DNA from: Acidicaldus organivorans
GTDB lineage: Bacteria; Pseudomonadota; Alphaproteobacteria; Acetobacterales; Acetobacteraceae
Assembly (NCBI GenBank): GCA_000759655.1
Contig: KN173875.1
Location: forward strand, 3,876-9,927
Length of the DNA stretch: 6,052 nt
Direction of reading: 5' to 3'
Below the pieces are notes generated by a model that did no database searches, was not told the origin of the DNA, and saw only the letters and a program-made list of their open reading frames with translations. Made by a program: the position numbers and the translations under genes. Of the stretch, positions 1-6,052 are shown in pieces; within the stretch, counting starts at the first letter, position 1; every line of letters begins with the position of its first letter.

Positions 1-642
1 GGTCACCGCGCCGTGGATGTCGGCCCCGGTCGAGGTGACGGTGCGGGCGGTGAAGGTCGAGGCGTTGAACCCGTGCTCGGCATAGAGGATCAGGCTCACG
101 TCGAAGGCCTTGACCACCTCGGGGGCCGGCACCGAGCCGAAGCACATGTGAAAGAAGTTCTCGGCGAAGGTGAGGTCCGGGCGCGGCGCGATGGGCGGCT
201 TGCCGTGCCGGTGGCGGTAGTCATGGGCGATGATGATCGGGATGCGGGCGAGAAGCCGCATCGCCTTGCGCCGCGTCGCCGCCTCCGAATTGTCCGCCGT
301 CTCCGGGTCCTCGAGCGCGAGGAAAGAGACGCCGGTGCGCAGCGTGTCCATCGGATGGGCCTCGGGCGGGAACTCGGCGATCACCCGGTGCATCCGCTCC
401 GAGAGATGCCGCTCGGCGCGTTCGGCCTGCATGAAGGCCTCAAGTTCGGCGCGGGTCGGAAGCTCGCCGTTCCAGAGCAGATAGGCGACCTCCTCGAACG
501 AACAGAGATCGGCCAGATCCTGCACCGGATAGCCACGATAGGTGAGGCTGTTGGTCTCCGGCATGACCTTGGAGACCGCCGTGTAGTCGGCATAGACCCC
601 GACCAGCCCTTTCTTGACCTCGATGCCAGCGTCCTCGCTCAT
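1..642 (-). CDS. prpC: 2-methylcitrate synthase (PrpC), 3' end cut off by the window edge
   Basis: This gene encodes a citrate synthase family enzyme that condenses propionyl-CoA with oxaloacetate to 2-methylcitrate, the first step of the cytoplasmic 2-methylcitrate cycle. It reads leftward from an ATG at 642, and 214 codons are visible without a stop; the family is usually about 370-390 residues, so the last 40-45% is missing. The N-terminus (KKGLVGVYADYTAVSKV, residues 10-26) and the segment SLTYRGYPVQDLAD (32-45) are typical of bacterial 2-methylcitrate synthases rather than the large hexameric citrate synthases. YAEHGFNASTFTAR (187-200) carries the first active-site histidine, H190. The later catalytic His and Asp lie outside the window. 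A GAGGGGG ribosome-binding site sits 7 nt upstream of the ATG; a second ATG at 649 is out of this frame. The gene lies 91 bp downstream of prpD on the same strand, so co-transcription is likely. Many such enzymes also accept acetyl-CoA, so some citrate synthase activity is possible. Confidence 0.94.
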   Translation of the reverse strand, partial: MSEDAGIEVKKGLVGVYADYTAVSKVMPETNSLTYRGYPVQDLADLCSFEEVAYLLWNGELPTRAELEAFMQAERAERHLSERMHRVIAEFPPEAHPMDTLRTGVSFLALEDPETADNSEAATRRKAMRLLARIPIIIAHDYRHRHGKPPIAPRPDLTFAENFFHMCFGSVPAPEVVKAFDVSLILYAEHGFNASTFTARTVTSTGADIHGAVT

Positions 643-668
643 CTCTCATCCCCCTCTTGCTTGGGCCG

Positions 669-693
669 CCGCCCCCGCGCGAGCCGGGGGCGG
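669..693 (-). repeat. 9-bp inverted repeat (stem-loop) between prpD and prpC
   Basis: A perfect inverted repeat with 9-bp arms at 669-677 and 685-693 (CCGCCCCCG / CGGGGGCGG) encloses a 7-nt loop. In the prpD-prpC transcript it would form a very stable GC hairpin just upstream of the prpC ribosome-binding site. No T-run follows it on the minus strand, so it does not look like a standard intrinsic terminator. An mRNA-processing or stability element, or partial attenuation, is possible. Chance is also possible in DNA this GC-rich. Confidence 0.5.
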
Positions 694-703
694 GGCATGA
701 TGC

Positions 704-726
704 GTTTCCTCAACCGGCCTGGAAAC
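704..726 (-). repeat. 6-bp inverted repeat just after the prpD stop
   Basis: Arms GTTTCC (704-709) and GGAAAC (721-726) flank an 11-nt loop that itself contains CCGG. The repeat starts 8 nt beyond the prpD stop codon on the minus strand and is followed by the stronger stem at 669-693. No T-run follows it. The two together occupy much of the 91-bp prpD-prpC gap. The function is unknown. Confidence 0.35.
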
Positions 727-733
727 CCCCGGC

Positions 734-2233
734 TCAGAAAATACCCCGTGCACCCTCCGCCAGCGCCCCGGCGGGGAGGACGAGGTTGAGCTGCCAGAGC
801 TCGCCCGCGCCGAGCCCGGGCAGCGCCTCGGCCGCGGCCAGAAACCGCTCCGCCTCGCGCGGGGCGAGCAGGCCCTCGGTGAGGGTGCGGAACTTGCGGA
901 CATAGTCAGGGCGGGTGAAGGGCCGCGCGCCGAGCGGATGGGCATTGGCTACCGCCTTCTCGGCGCTGATCACCGTGCCGTCATCGAGAGTGATCTCGAC
1001 CCGCCCGCCGAAGGCCTTCTCCCTGGGATCGGTCGCGTGATAGCGGCGCGTCCACTCGGGGTCCTCGCGCGTCTCGATCTTGCGCCAGAGGGCGACGGTG
1101 GAGGGCCGCGACGCCCGCTCGGGCGTGTAGCTCTCCACGTGGTGCCAGCGCCCGTCCTCGAGCGCGACGGCGAAAATATACATGATCGAGTGATCGAGGG
1201 TCTCGCGGCTCGCCTTGGGGTCGAATTTCTGCGGATCGTTGGAGCCGGTGCCGATCACGTAATGGGTGTGATGCGAGGTGTGGATGACGATCTTCTGGAT
1301 GCGCGTGAGATCGGGGATACGGGCGCGGAGCTCGAAGGCGAGGTCGATCAGCGCCTGGGCCTGGTATTCCGCCGAATGCTCCTTGGTGTAGCTCTCCAGG
1401 ATGGCGCGCTTGGGCTCGCCGGGCTCGGGCAGGGGCACGTGATAGACCGCGTCCTTGCCGCCCAGCATCCAGGCGATCACCGAGTCCTCGCCTTCATAGA
1501 TCGGGCTCGGCGCGCCCTCGCCGCGCATGGCGCGATCGACCGCCTCGACCGCGAGCTTCCCGGCATGGGCCGGAGCGAAGGCCTTCCACGAGCTGATCTC
1601 GCCCTTGCGCGACTGGCGGGTGGTGAAGCTCACATGCACCGCCTGCTGCACCGCCTGATAGATGGTCTCGACGGGAAGGCCGAGCAGGGTGCCGATCCCC
1701 GCCGCCTGGGCCGGGCAGAGATGGGCAATGTGGTCCTTCTTCCACTCGTGGAGGCAGATCGCCTTCACCAGATCGATCTGGATCTCATAGCCGGTGGCGA
1801 TGGCGCGGATGAGGTCCTTGCCGCTTTTGCCCATGGCCTGGGCCACGGCGAGGATGGGCGGGATGTTGTCGCCGGGATGCGAGTAATCGGCGGCGAGGAA
1901 CGTATCATGCATGTCGAGCTCGCGCACCGCCGTGCCATTGGCCCAGGCCGCCCATTCCGGGCTGAACCCGGCGGCGGGGGAAAGGCCAAAGATCTGCGCC
2001 CCGCCCGCCCGCGGATGGCCCATCGCCATGGCGCGGGCCGAGACCACGGGGCGGCGGTTGATCGCCGCGATCGCCACCGCCGCGTTGTCGATGATGCGGT
2101 TGATGATCATCTCCTCGACCTCGGCCTCGACCGGCACCGGATCGGCGGCGACGGCGGCGATCTTCCAGGCGAGCTGGTCCTCGCGCTTGAGCCGCGCGGC
2201 GGAGGGATGGACGCGAACCTCATGGAGACGCAT
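734..2233 (-). CDS. prpD: 2-methylcitrate dehydratase (PrpD), MmgE/PrpD family
   Basis: This is the cytoplasmic enzyme that dehydrates 2-methylcitrate to 2-methyl-cis-aconitate, the step after PrpC. The protein has 499 residues, close to the roughly 480-500 usual for bacterial PrpD. Family signatures run in order: [19 protein letters not shown] (105-123), with D107 and H119 in the positions matching acidic and His active-site residues of the MmgE/PrpD fold; [17 protein letters not shown] (146-162); [20 protein letters not shown] (166-185); [20 protein letters not shown] (204-223); and [18 protein letters not shown] (238-255), then [12 protein letters not shown] (282-293). The C-terminal part holds the second domain, including the segment [14 protein letters not shown] region with [13 protein letters not shown]. 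The ATG at 2233 is supported by AAAGGA 8 nt upstream (2242-2247). The start is 44 bp past the end of the hpnL-like gene, and no separate promoter is evident in that gap. Nothing is truncated. The match to PrpD is much closer than to other MmgE-like proteins such as cis-aconitate decarboxylase. Confidence 0.95.
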   Translation of the reverse strand: MRLHEVRVHPSAARLKREDQLAWKIAAVAADPVPVEAEVEEMIINRIIDNAAVAIAAINRRPVVSARAMAMGHPRAGGAQIFGLSPAAGFSPEWAAWANGTAVRELDMHDTFLAADYSHPGDNIPPILAVAQAMGKSGKDLIRAIATGYEIQIDLVKAICLHEWKKDHIAHLCPAQAAGIGTLLGLPVETIYQAVQQAVHVSFTTRQSRKGEISSWKAFAPAHAGKLAVEAVDRAMRGEGAPSPIYEGEDSVIAWMLGGKDAVYHVPLPEPGEPKRAILESYTKEHSAEYQAQALIDLAFELRARIPDLTRIQKIVIHTSHHTHYVIGTGSNDPQKFDPKASRETLDHSIMYIFAVALEDGRWHHVESYTPERASRPSTVALWRKIETREDPEWTRRYHATDPREKAFGGRVEITLDDGTVISAEKAVANAHPLGARPFTRPDYVRKFRTLTEGLLAPREAERFLAAAEALPGLGAGELWQLNLVLPAGALAEGARGIF

Positions 2234-2277
2234 GGCGGATATCCTTTCTCAGATGACGGGAATGAACAATGGGGGCC

Positions 2278-3243
2278 TCATTCGAGCGGAGTGCGGGCAA
2301 GCCGGCGCATCTCCACCCCCTGCCAGACGAGGAGGACCGGGATGCCGAGCGCCAGATCGCGCGCCCGCCGCACCATGGAGAAGGCGAGCATCAGGCTCGG
2401 CGAGAGGCCGAACACCGCGCCGAAGGAAGCGAGCGCCGCTTCCTGCACGCCGAGATAGGCGGGGACGAAGAAGGCGAAGTCGAGGCTCGCCTGGAGCAGG
2501 GCTTCGAGGCTCACCCCGTTGCTCAGGCTGATCGGGGCGCCGAGCAGGCGGAGCGTCACCCAGCTGCCCACCGCTGCGGCGAACCAGCCGATCAGATGAA
2601 GGAGGGAGGCGGCGAGCAGGCGGCGTTTGGCGCGGTAGAAGAGCTGCACCTCTTCCTGGAAGCGGGCGAGGCGTTTCTGCTCGCGGGCAAGCCAGGCCCA
2701 ATGGGTGCGGGCGGCGAGCCAGTCGATTGCCCCCATGAAGCGGCGCTGGAAGAAGATGAACACCCCGCCCCCGGCGGCGGCGAGCCCGATCACCACGATG
2801 GCGCTCACCAGCGAGCGGCTCTCCGGGAAGGCCTCGTGCATGAGGAGGAGACCGGCCAGCACGAAGGCCATCTGGGCGAGGAATTCGAGGGTGACATCGA
2901 CCAGGGTCGAGGCGGCCGCATTGCGCCCGGCCACCCCGTGCAGGGCGAGCGTGCGGGCGCCGAAGACGAAACCGCCCATCTGCGAGAAGGGGAGGCAGTT
3001 GCCCGCCGCATCCCGCACCATCCGTCCCCAGACATAGAGGAGCGGCCCGCCGCGGCCGAGCAGCGCCCACCAGGCGAGGCCGAGAATGAGGAAAATCCCG
3101 AGCTGGAAGAGGAGAATGAGAAGAAATCCGCCAGCGCCGAGGGAGAAAGCCACCCCCGCCACCTCGCGCGCCCCTTGCCAAGCGATGAGGACGGTGGCCA
3201 AAACCAGGCCGAGCAGGGCAAAGGCGATGGAAAGTTTTTTCAA
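2278..3243 (-). CDS. hpnL: HpnL-like membrane protein (LPG-synthase TM / UPF0104 family)
   Basis: This is an integral inner-membrane protein of 321 residues when read from a TTG at 3243. Hydrophobic segments fall at about 5-22, 35-62 (probably two), 118-136, 146-166, 207-226, 253-275 and 297-310, giving seven or eight helices with an Arg/Lys-rich cytoplasmic stretch at 180-208. The segment FFVPAYLGVQEAALASFG (258-275) matches the P-x-x-LG-x-x-E signature of the lysylphosphatidylglycerol-synthase transmembrane family, and RDAAGNCLPFSQMGGFVFG (77-95) is typical of its HpnL branch. HpnL proteins accompany hopanoid gene clusters and are thought to have a transport or lipid-related role, but no reaction is established. 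The hopanoid neighbours at 3369 onward support this name; a generic UPF0104 protein is the alternative. Start choice: the frame stays open to another TTG at 3312, but that has no ribosome-binding site and would add a Pro/Arg/Gly-rich tail. The TTG at 3243 has AAAGGG 8 nt upstream and is followed at once by KKLSIAFALLGLVLA. Confidence 0.8.
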   Translation of the reverse strand: MKKLSIAFALLGLVLATVLIAWQGAREVAGVAFSLGAGGFLLILLFQLGIFLILGLAWWALLGRGGPLLYVWGRMVRDAAGNCLPFSQMGGFVFGARTLALHGVAGRNAAASTLVDVTLEFLAQMAFVLAGLLLMHEAFPESRSLVSAIVVIGLAAAGGGVFIFFQRRFMGAIDWLAARTHWAWLAREQKRLARFQEEVQLFYRAKRRLLAASLLHLIGWFAAAVGSWVTLRLLGAPISLSNGVSLEALLQASLDFAFFVPAYLGVQEAALASFGAVFGLSPSLMLAFSMVRRARDLALGIPVLLVWQGVEMRRLARTPLE

Positions 3244-3251
3244 TGGCAGGA

Positions 3252-3257
3252 CCCTTT
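3252..3257 (-). promoter_or_regulatory. Ribosome-binding site that favours the TTG start of the hpnL-like gene
   Basis: On the minus strand AAAGGG lies 8 nt before the TTG at 3243-3241. The upstream alternative TTG at 3312 is preceded by a C-rich stretch with no purine-rich site. This decides the start in favour of 3243 and leaves 3244-3368 as untranslated spacer. Confidence 0.55.
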
Positions 3258-3267
3258 GGCGGAGGCC

Positions 3268-3283
3268 GCCCCGGCGCCGGGGC
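3268..3283. repeat. 16-bp perfect palindrome in the divergent hpnL/hpnA spacer
   Basis: GCCCCGGCGCCGGGGC reads identically on both strands. It sits about 25 bp before the hpnL-like start and about 85 bp before hpnA, in the only spacer that could hold promoters for both directions. It could be an operator for a dimeric regulator or a cruciform/hairpin in the leader RNA. A palindrome made only of G and C is less surprising in such GC-rich DNA. Confidence 0.45.
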
Positions 3284-3286
3284 CAA

Positions 3287-3303
3287 GCTGGGCCTAGCCC
3301 AGC
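3287..3303. repeat. 7-bp inverted repeat in the divergent spacer, next to the palindrome
   Basis: Arms GCTGGGC (3287-3293) and GCCCAGC (3297-3303) are separated by CTA. It lies 3 bp from the 16-bp palindrome. It has the size and symmetry of an operator half-site pair, or would form a tight RNA hairpin in the leader of the hpnL-like gene. No T-run follows on either strand, so it is not an intrinsic terminator. Confidence 0.45.
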
Positions 3304-3368
3304 GCGCGCCAACGTGAAAGGGGGCGAGGCGGCGCCCGCAATGGGACGGCGGAGAGGAGGGTAAGGCG

Positions 3369-4394
3369 ATGGAAGGGCCGACGCTGATCACCGGGGCGAG
3401 CGGCTTCATCGGTGCGGCGGTGGCGCGCGCCCTGATCGGGCGCGGCCATCAGGTGCGCGCCCTGCTCCGCCCGAGCGCCAATCCGGCCAATCTCGAGGGA
3501 TTGCCGGTCGAGATCGTGCGCGGCGATCTCAGCGACCCCGCCTCGCTCGCCCGCGCCGTCTCGGGCTGCCGCTACGTCCTTCACCTCGCCGCCGATTACC
3601 GGCTCTGGGTCCCCGACCCGGAGGCGATGTTCCGGGTCAATGTCGCAGGCACCGAAGCGCTGATGGAGGCGGCGCTCGCCGCCAAGGTCGAACGGGTGGT
3701 CCATTGCAGCAGTGTCGCCGCGCTCGGCCTGACCAAGGACGGCACCCCGGCCGATGAGGACACCCCCCTCGATCCCGCCGACCTGATCGGCCCCTACAAA
3801 CGTTCCAAGTTCGAGGCGGAGGCGCGGGTGCGCGCCCTCGTCGCCAAGGGTCTCCCCGCCGTCATCGTCAATCCCTCGACCCCGGTTGGCCCGCGCGACG
3901 TCAAGCCCACCCCCACCGGCCAGATGGTGCTCGACGTGGCGCGCGGGCGGATGCCCGGCTACATGGAGACCGGCCTCAACGTGGTCCATGTCGAGGACGT
4001 CGCGGAAGGCCACCTGCTCGCCTTCGAGCGGGGGCGAATCGGCGAGCGCTACATCCTCGGCGGCGACAATCTGATGCTCGGCGATTTCTTCGCGATGATC
4101 GCCCGCGCCGCCGGGCGGAGCTCGCCCCGCTTCCGGGTCTCGGAAGGCATGATGTGGCCGCTCGCCGTGGTGAGCGAAGGGATCGCCCGCGTCTTCGGGA
4201 TCACCCCCCTCGTCACCCGCGACCATCTGCGCATGGCGCGCAAGAAGATGTTCTTCTCCTCGGCCAAGGCGGTGGCCGAGCTTGGCTACAACCCCCGCCC
4301 CGCCGAGTACGCCGTCCGCGATGCGCTGGCCTGGTTCGCCGAAACGGGAAGGCTCGCCCTGCCCAAGCTCTCCGCGCCGCAGAGGGCGGCATGA
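3369..4394 (+). CDS. hpnA: HpnA, hopanoid-associated NAD(P)-dependent sugar epimerase/reductase
   Basis: This is a soluble extended short-chain dehydrogenase/reductase of 341 residues, the usual length for HpnA. The nucleotide-binding loop is at residues 8-15 (TGASGFIG, G9/G12/G15). LHLAADYRLW (71-80) is a segment characteristic of HpnA. The catalytic Ser region is VHCSSVAALG (111-120), and the catalytic YxxxK is Y143-K147 in GPYKRSKFEAE. Substrate-loop segments VNPSTPVGPRD and NVVHVEDVAEGHLLAFERG follow. The family resembles dihydroflavonol-4-reductase and UDP-glucose epimerases; HpnA is presumed to act on a sugar or side chain of hopanoids, but the reaction is not settled. The ATG is supported by AGGAGG (3355-3360), 8 nt upstream. 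It is the first gene of the plus-strand operon, and its stop overlaps the hpnB start by 4 bp. No convincing -35/-10 pair was seen in the spacer. Confidence 0.93.
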   Translation: MEGPTLITGASGFIGAAVARALIGRGHQVRALLRPSANPANLEGLPVEIVRGDLSDPASLARAVSGCRYVLHLAADYRLWVPDPEAMFRVNVAGTEALMEAALAAKVERVVHCSSVAALGLTKDGTPADEDTPLDPADLIGPYKRSKFEAEARVRALVAKGLPAVIVNPSTPVGPRDVKPTPTGQMVLDVARGRMPGYMETGLNVVHVEDVAEGHLLAFERGRIGERYILGGDNLMLGDFFAMIARAAGRSSPRFRVSEGMMWPLAVVSEGIARVFGITPLVTRDHLRMARKKMFFSSAKAVAELGYNPRPAEYAVRDALAWFAETGRLALPKLSAPQRAA

Positions 4395-5509
4395 CGCTGC
4401 TCGGCTTGGCCCTCCTCCTTCTCTGGCTCTATCTCGCGCTCGGGCATGGCCAGTTTTGGCGCACGGAGCCGGTGCTCGCCCCGGCTCCCTCGTCTCCGGC
4501 TCCCGCGCTTCCGGAGGTGAGCGTCATCGTCCCCGCCCGCAACGAGGAGGCGGTGATCGGCACCACGCTTGCCTCCCTCCTCGCCCAAGACTACCCCGCC
4601 TTCCGGGTGATCCTGGTCGATGATGCGAGCACCGATCGCACCCGCGCCATCGCCGAGGGCTTCGCCGATCCGCGCCTTACCGTGCTCACCGCGCCGCCCA
4701 AGCCGCCCCGCTGGAGCGGCAAGCTCTGGGCGCTCGCCCACGGCGCGGCGGCGGCGGAAACGCCCCTCCTCTATTTCACCGACGCCGACATCCGCCACGC
4801 GCCCGGCCATCTCGCCGCCCTGGTCGCCAAACTCGAGACCGGCCATCACGACATGGTCTCGGAAATGGTGCGGCTCTCCTGCGCGAGCCTCGCCGAGCGC
4901 GCCCTCATCCCCGCCTTCGTCTATTTCTTCCAGCTCCTCTACCCCTTCGCCTGGGTCAACAACCCGCTTCGCCGCAGCGCCGCCGCTGCCGGAGGGAGCG
5001 TGCTGATCCGCCGCAGCGCGCTCGATCGCATCGGGGGATTGGCCGCGCTCCACGACGCGCTGATCGATGACGTCACCCTCGCCGGGCGGGTCAAGCGGGG
5101 CGGGCGGATCTGGCTCAGCCATACCGATCTCGCCGAGAGCCTCCGCCGCTATGAGGGGTTCGGCGAGATCTGGCGGATGATCGCCCGCACCGCCTTCGTC
5201 CAGCTCCGCTACTCCGCCCTCCTGCTCCTCCTCACCGTGCTCGGCATGGGCCTCACCTTCCTCGCCCCGCCGGCGCTCGCCCTGTGGGGCGCGGGGGCGC
5301 CGCGCCTTTTGGGCGCTGCCGCCAGCCTGATCATGCTCGCGACCTACGTCCCGAGCCTTCGCCGCTATCACCTCTCGCCCCTCTGGGCGCTCGCCCTCCC
5401 GCTCATCGCCCTCTTCTATACGTTGGCGACGGTGGGCTCGGCGCTCGATCACTGGCGGGGCCGCGGGGTGGAGTGGAAAGCGCGCCATTACCAGGAGAGC
5501 GCGGCATGA
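4391..5509 (+). CDS. hpnB: HpnB, hopanoid-associated GT2 glycosyltransferase
   Basis: This is a membrane-anchored family 2 glycosyltransferase of 372 residues. An N-terminal hydrophobic anchor (2-18) precedes a cytoplasmic GT-A domain: VSVIVPARNEE (43-53), VDDAST with D77-D78 (76-81), WSGKLWALAHG (108-118), the metal-binding DxD-type TDAD (130-133), and ALIDDVTLAGRVKRGG with D226-D227 (223-238), the likely catalytic-base region. Three C-terminal hydrophobic segments (about 275-298, 304-321 and 331-350) return it to the membrane. HpnB is thought to add or modify a sugar on the hopanoid side chain; the acceptor is not proven. The reading frame is open back to 4154, but the ATG at 4391 is chosen because it forms an ATGA overlap with the hpnA stop and places the anchor at the N-terminus. 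AGAGGG (4381-4386) is a weak ribosome-binding site 4 nt upstream, consistent with translational coupling. Confidence 0.92.
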   Translation: MTLLGLALLLLWLYLALGHGQFWRTEPVLAPAPSSPAPALPEVSVIVPARNEEAVIGTTLASLLAQDYPAFRVILVDDASTDRTRAIAEGFADPRLTVLTAPPKPPRWSGKLWALAHGAAAAETPLLYFTDADIRHAPGHLAALVAKLETGHHDMVSEMVRLSCASLAERALIPAFVYFFQLLYPFAWVNNPLRRSAAAAGGSVLIRRSALDRIGGLAALHDALIDDVTLAGRVKRGGRIWLSHTDLAESLRRYEGFGEIWRMIARTAFVQLRYSALLLLLTVLGMGLTFLAPPALALWGAGAPRLLGAAASLIMLATYVPSLRRYHLSPLWALALPLIALFYTLATVGSALDHWRGRGVEWKARHYQESAA

Positions 5510-6052
5510 GCGGGGCGGCGAGCGTCGAGCTGTGGTCGGGCAAGGACCGCGGCGATGAGAACTTCCCGGTGGGCTCCCTCCTCATCCGCCGCGCGCTCCG
5601 CCGCCACGTCCATGCCTTTTACGCCTTCGCCCGTAACGCCGACGACATCGCCGACCACCCCGAACTCGCCCCCGAGGAGAAGCTCCGCCGCCTCGATTTG
5701 ATGGAGAGGGTGCTGCTCGGCGAGGCCGACGACGCGCTCGCCCCCTCGGCGGCCCGCCTCAGGGCGAGCCTCGCCGAGAGTGGGGTGAGCGCCACCCATG
5801 CCCGTGACCTCCTCGTCGCCTTCCGTCGGGACGCGACCAAGCGGCGCTATGCGAGCTGGGAGGAGCTCCTCGATTACTGCCGCTACTCGGCGATGCCGGT
5901 GGGGCGGCACGTGCTCGACCTGCACGGCGAGGACCCCGCCCGCGTCTATCCGCCCTCGGATGCGCTCTGCACCGCGCTTCAGGTGCTCAACCACCTCCAG
6001 GACTGCGCGCTCGACCTCCGCCGCCTCGACCGCTGCTATATTCCGCTCGACT
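5506..6052 (+). CDS. hpnC: HpnC, hydroxysqualene synthase, 3' end cut off by the window edge
   Basis: This is a trans-isoprenyl diphosphate synthase of the squalene/phytoene synthase family. In characterised systems HpnD makes presqualene diphosphate from two farnesyl diphosphates, HpnC converts it to hydroxysqualene, and HpnE reduces that to squalene for hopanoid synthesis. The first 182 residues are visible with no stop; the family is about 280-300 residues. The N-terminus carries DENFPVGSLLIRRALRRHV (17-35). The first Asp-rich motif is FYAFARNADDIADH (38-51; D46, D47, D50). DYCRYSAMPVGRHVLDLHG (123-141) is the conserved region before the second motif, LNHLQDCALDLRRLDRCYIP (161-180; D166, D170), with the LDR-x-YIP ending typical of HpnC rather than HpnD. 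The ATG overlaps the hpnB stop as ATGA, and AGGAG (5493-5497) lies 8 nt upstream. hpnD, hpnE and a squalene-hopene cyclase gene would be expected to follow. Confidence 0.93.
   Translation, partial: MSGAASVELWSGKDRGDENFPVGSLLIRRALRRHVHAFYAFARNADDIADHPELAPEEKLRRLDLMERVLLGEADDALAPSAARLRASLAESGVSATHARDLLVAFRRDATKRRYASWEELLDYCRYSAMPVGRHVLDLHGEDPARVYPPSDALCTALQVLNHLQDCALDLRRLDRCYIPLD

Noticed and set aside
13..789. 258-codon plus-strand open frame opposite prpC
   Set aside because: It is antisense to the recognisable PrpC, compositionally biased and without motifs. The PrpC frame is missing from simple start-to-stop scans only because it runs off the left edge.
938..2458. 506-codon plus-strand open frame opposite prpD
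   Set aside because: It runs antisense to a clear PrpD, extends into the next gene, and its product is Arg/Gly/Asp/His-rich without a recognisable domain. Long antisense frames are expected at this GC content.
3231..3240. T-run (plus strand) near the start of the hpnL-like gene as a possible terminator
   Set aside because: It is the codons for Lys-Lys at the N-terminus of the HpnL-like protein read in reverse, with no GC hairpin immediately before it on the plus strand and no plus-strand gene ending there.
2269..3297. 342-codon plus-strand open frame opposite the hpnL-like gene
   Set aside because: The product is a Glu/Ala/Gly/His-rich string, as expected from the antisense of a hydrophobic membrane protein gene.
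2249..3409. 386-codon minus-strand frame overlapping the hpnL-like gene
   Set aside because: It is a Pro/Arg-rich shadow in another frame of the same strand, and it would overlap the hpnA start. The HpnL-like frame has membrane helices and family motifs.
3294..4226. 310-codon minus-strand open frame opposite hpnA
   Set aside because: It is antisense to an HpnA with all its motifs and has no recognisable domain itself.
4154..4390. N-terminal extension of HpnB by 79 residues
   Set aside because: The extension is Arg/Pro-rich, lies entirely inside hpnA in another frame, and would bury the membrane anchor. The ATGA overlap start at 4391 is far better.
4286..5488. 400-codon minus-strand open frame opposite hpnB
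   Set aside because: It is antisense to a clear glycosyltransferase; the product is Glu/Gly/Arg-rich and motif-free.

Overview
The window is very GC-rich, tightly packed DNA from a bacterium, most likely an alphaproteobacterium. That placement is an inference from the third-position G/C bias, the hpnA-hpnB-hpnC gene order and the type of 2-methylcitrate genes; the sequence alone does not fix the genus. The window holds two divergent gene groups that meet at a spacer of about 125 bp (3244-3368).

Minus strand, in order of transcription (right to left): a multi-pass membrane protein of the LPG-synthase transmembrane/UPF0104 type that best fits HpnL (3243 to 2278); then, after 44 bp, prpD, 2-methylcitrate dehydratase (2233 to 734); then, after 91 bp containing two inverted repeats, prpC, 2-methylcitrate synthase (642 to the left edge, cut off). 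PrpC and PrpD catalyse consecutive steps of propionyl-CoA oxidation through the 2-methylcitrate cycle. No prpB (methylisocitrate lyase) or prpR regulator is visible; they may lie beyond the left edge or elsewhere.

Plus strand (left to right): hpnA (3369-4394, NAD(P)-binding epimerase/reductase-like), hpnB (4391-5509, membrane-anchored GT2 glycosyltransferase) and hpnC (5506 to the right edge, cut off; hydroxysqualene synthase). Each junction is a 4-bp ATGA stop/start overlap, so this is a translationally coupled operon. In the family, HpnC works with HpnD and HpnE to make squalene from farnesyl diphosphate, which squalene-hopene cyclase then cyclises to hopanoids. HpnD, HpnE and the cyclase would be expected to the right of the window.

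No tRNA, rRNA, CRISPR, insertion sequence or other mobile element was seen. The large open frames opposite the real genes are ordinary for this GC content. I do not see an undescribed system here. The most interesting points are the arrangement of an hpnL-like gene at the head of a prpDC run, the palindromes in the divergent spacer, and a probable TTG start for the hpnL-like gene.
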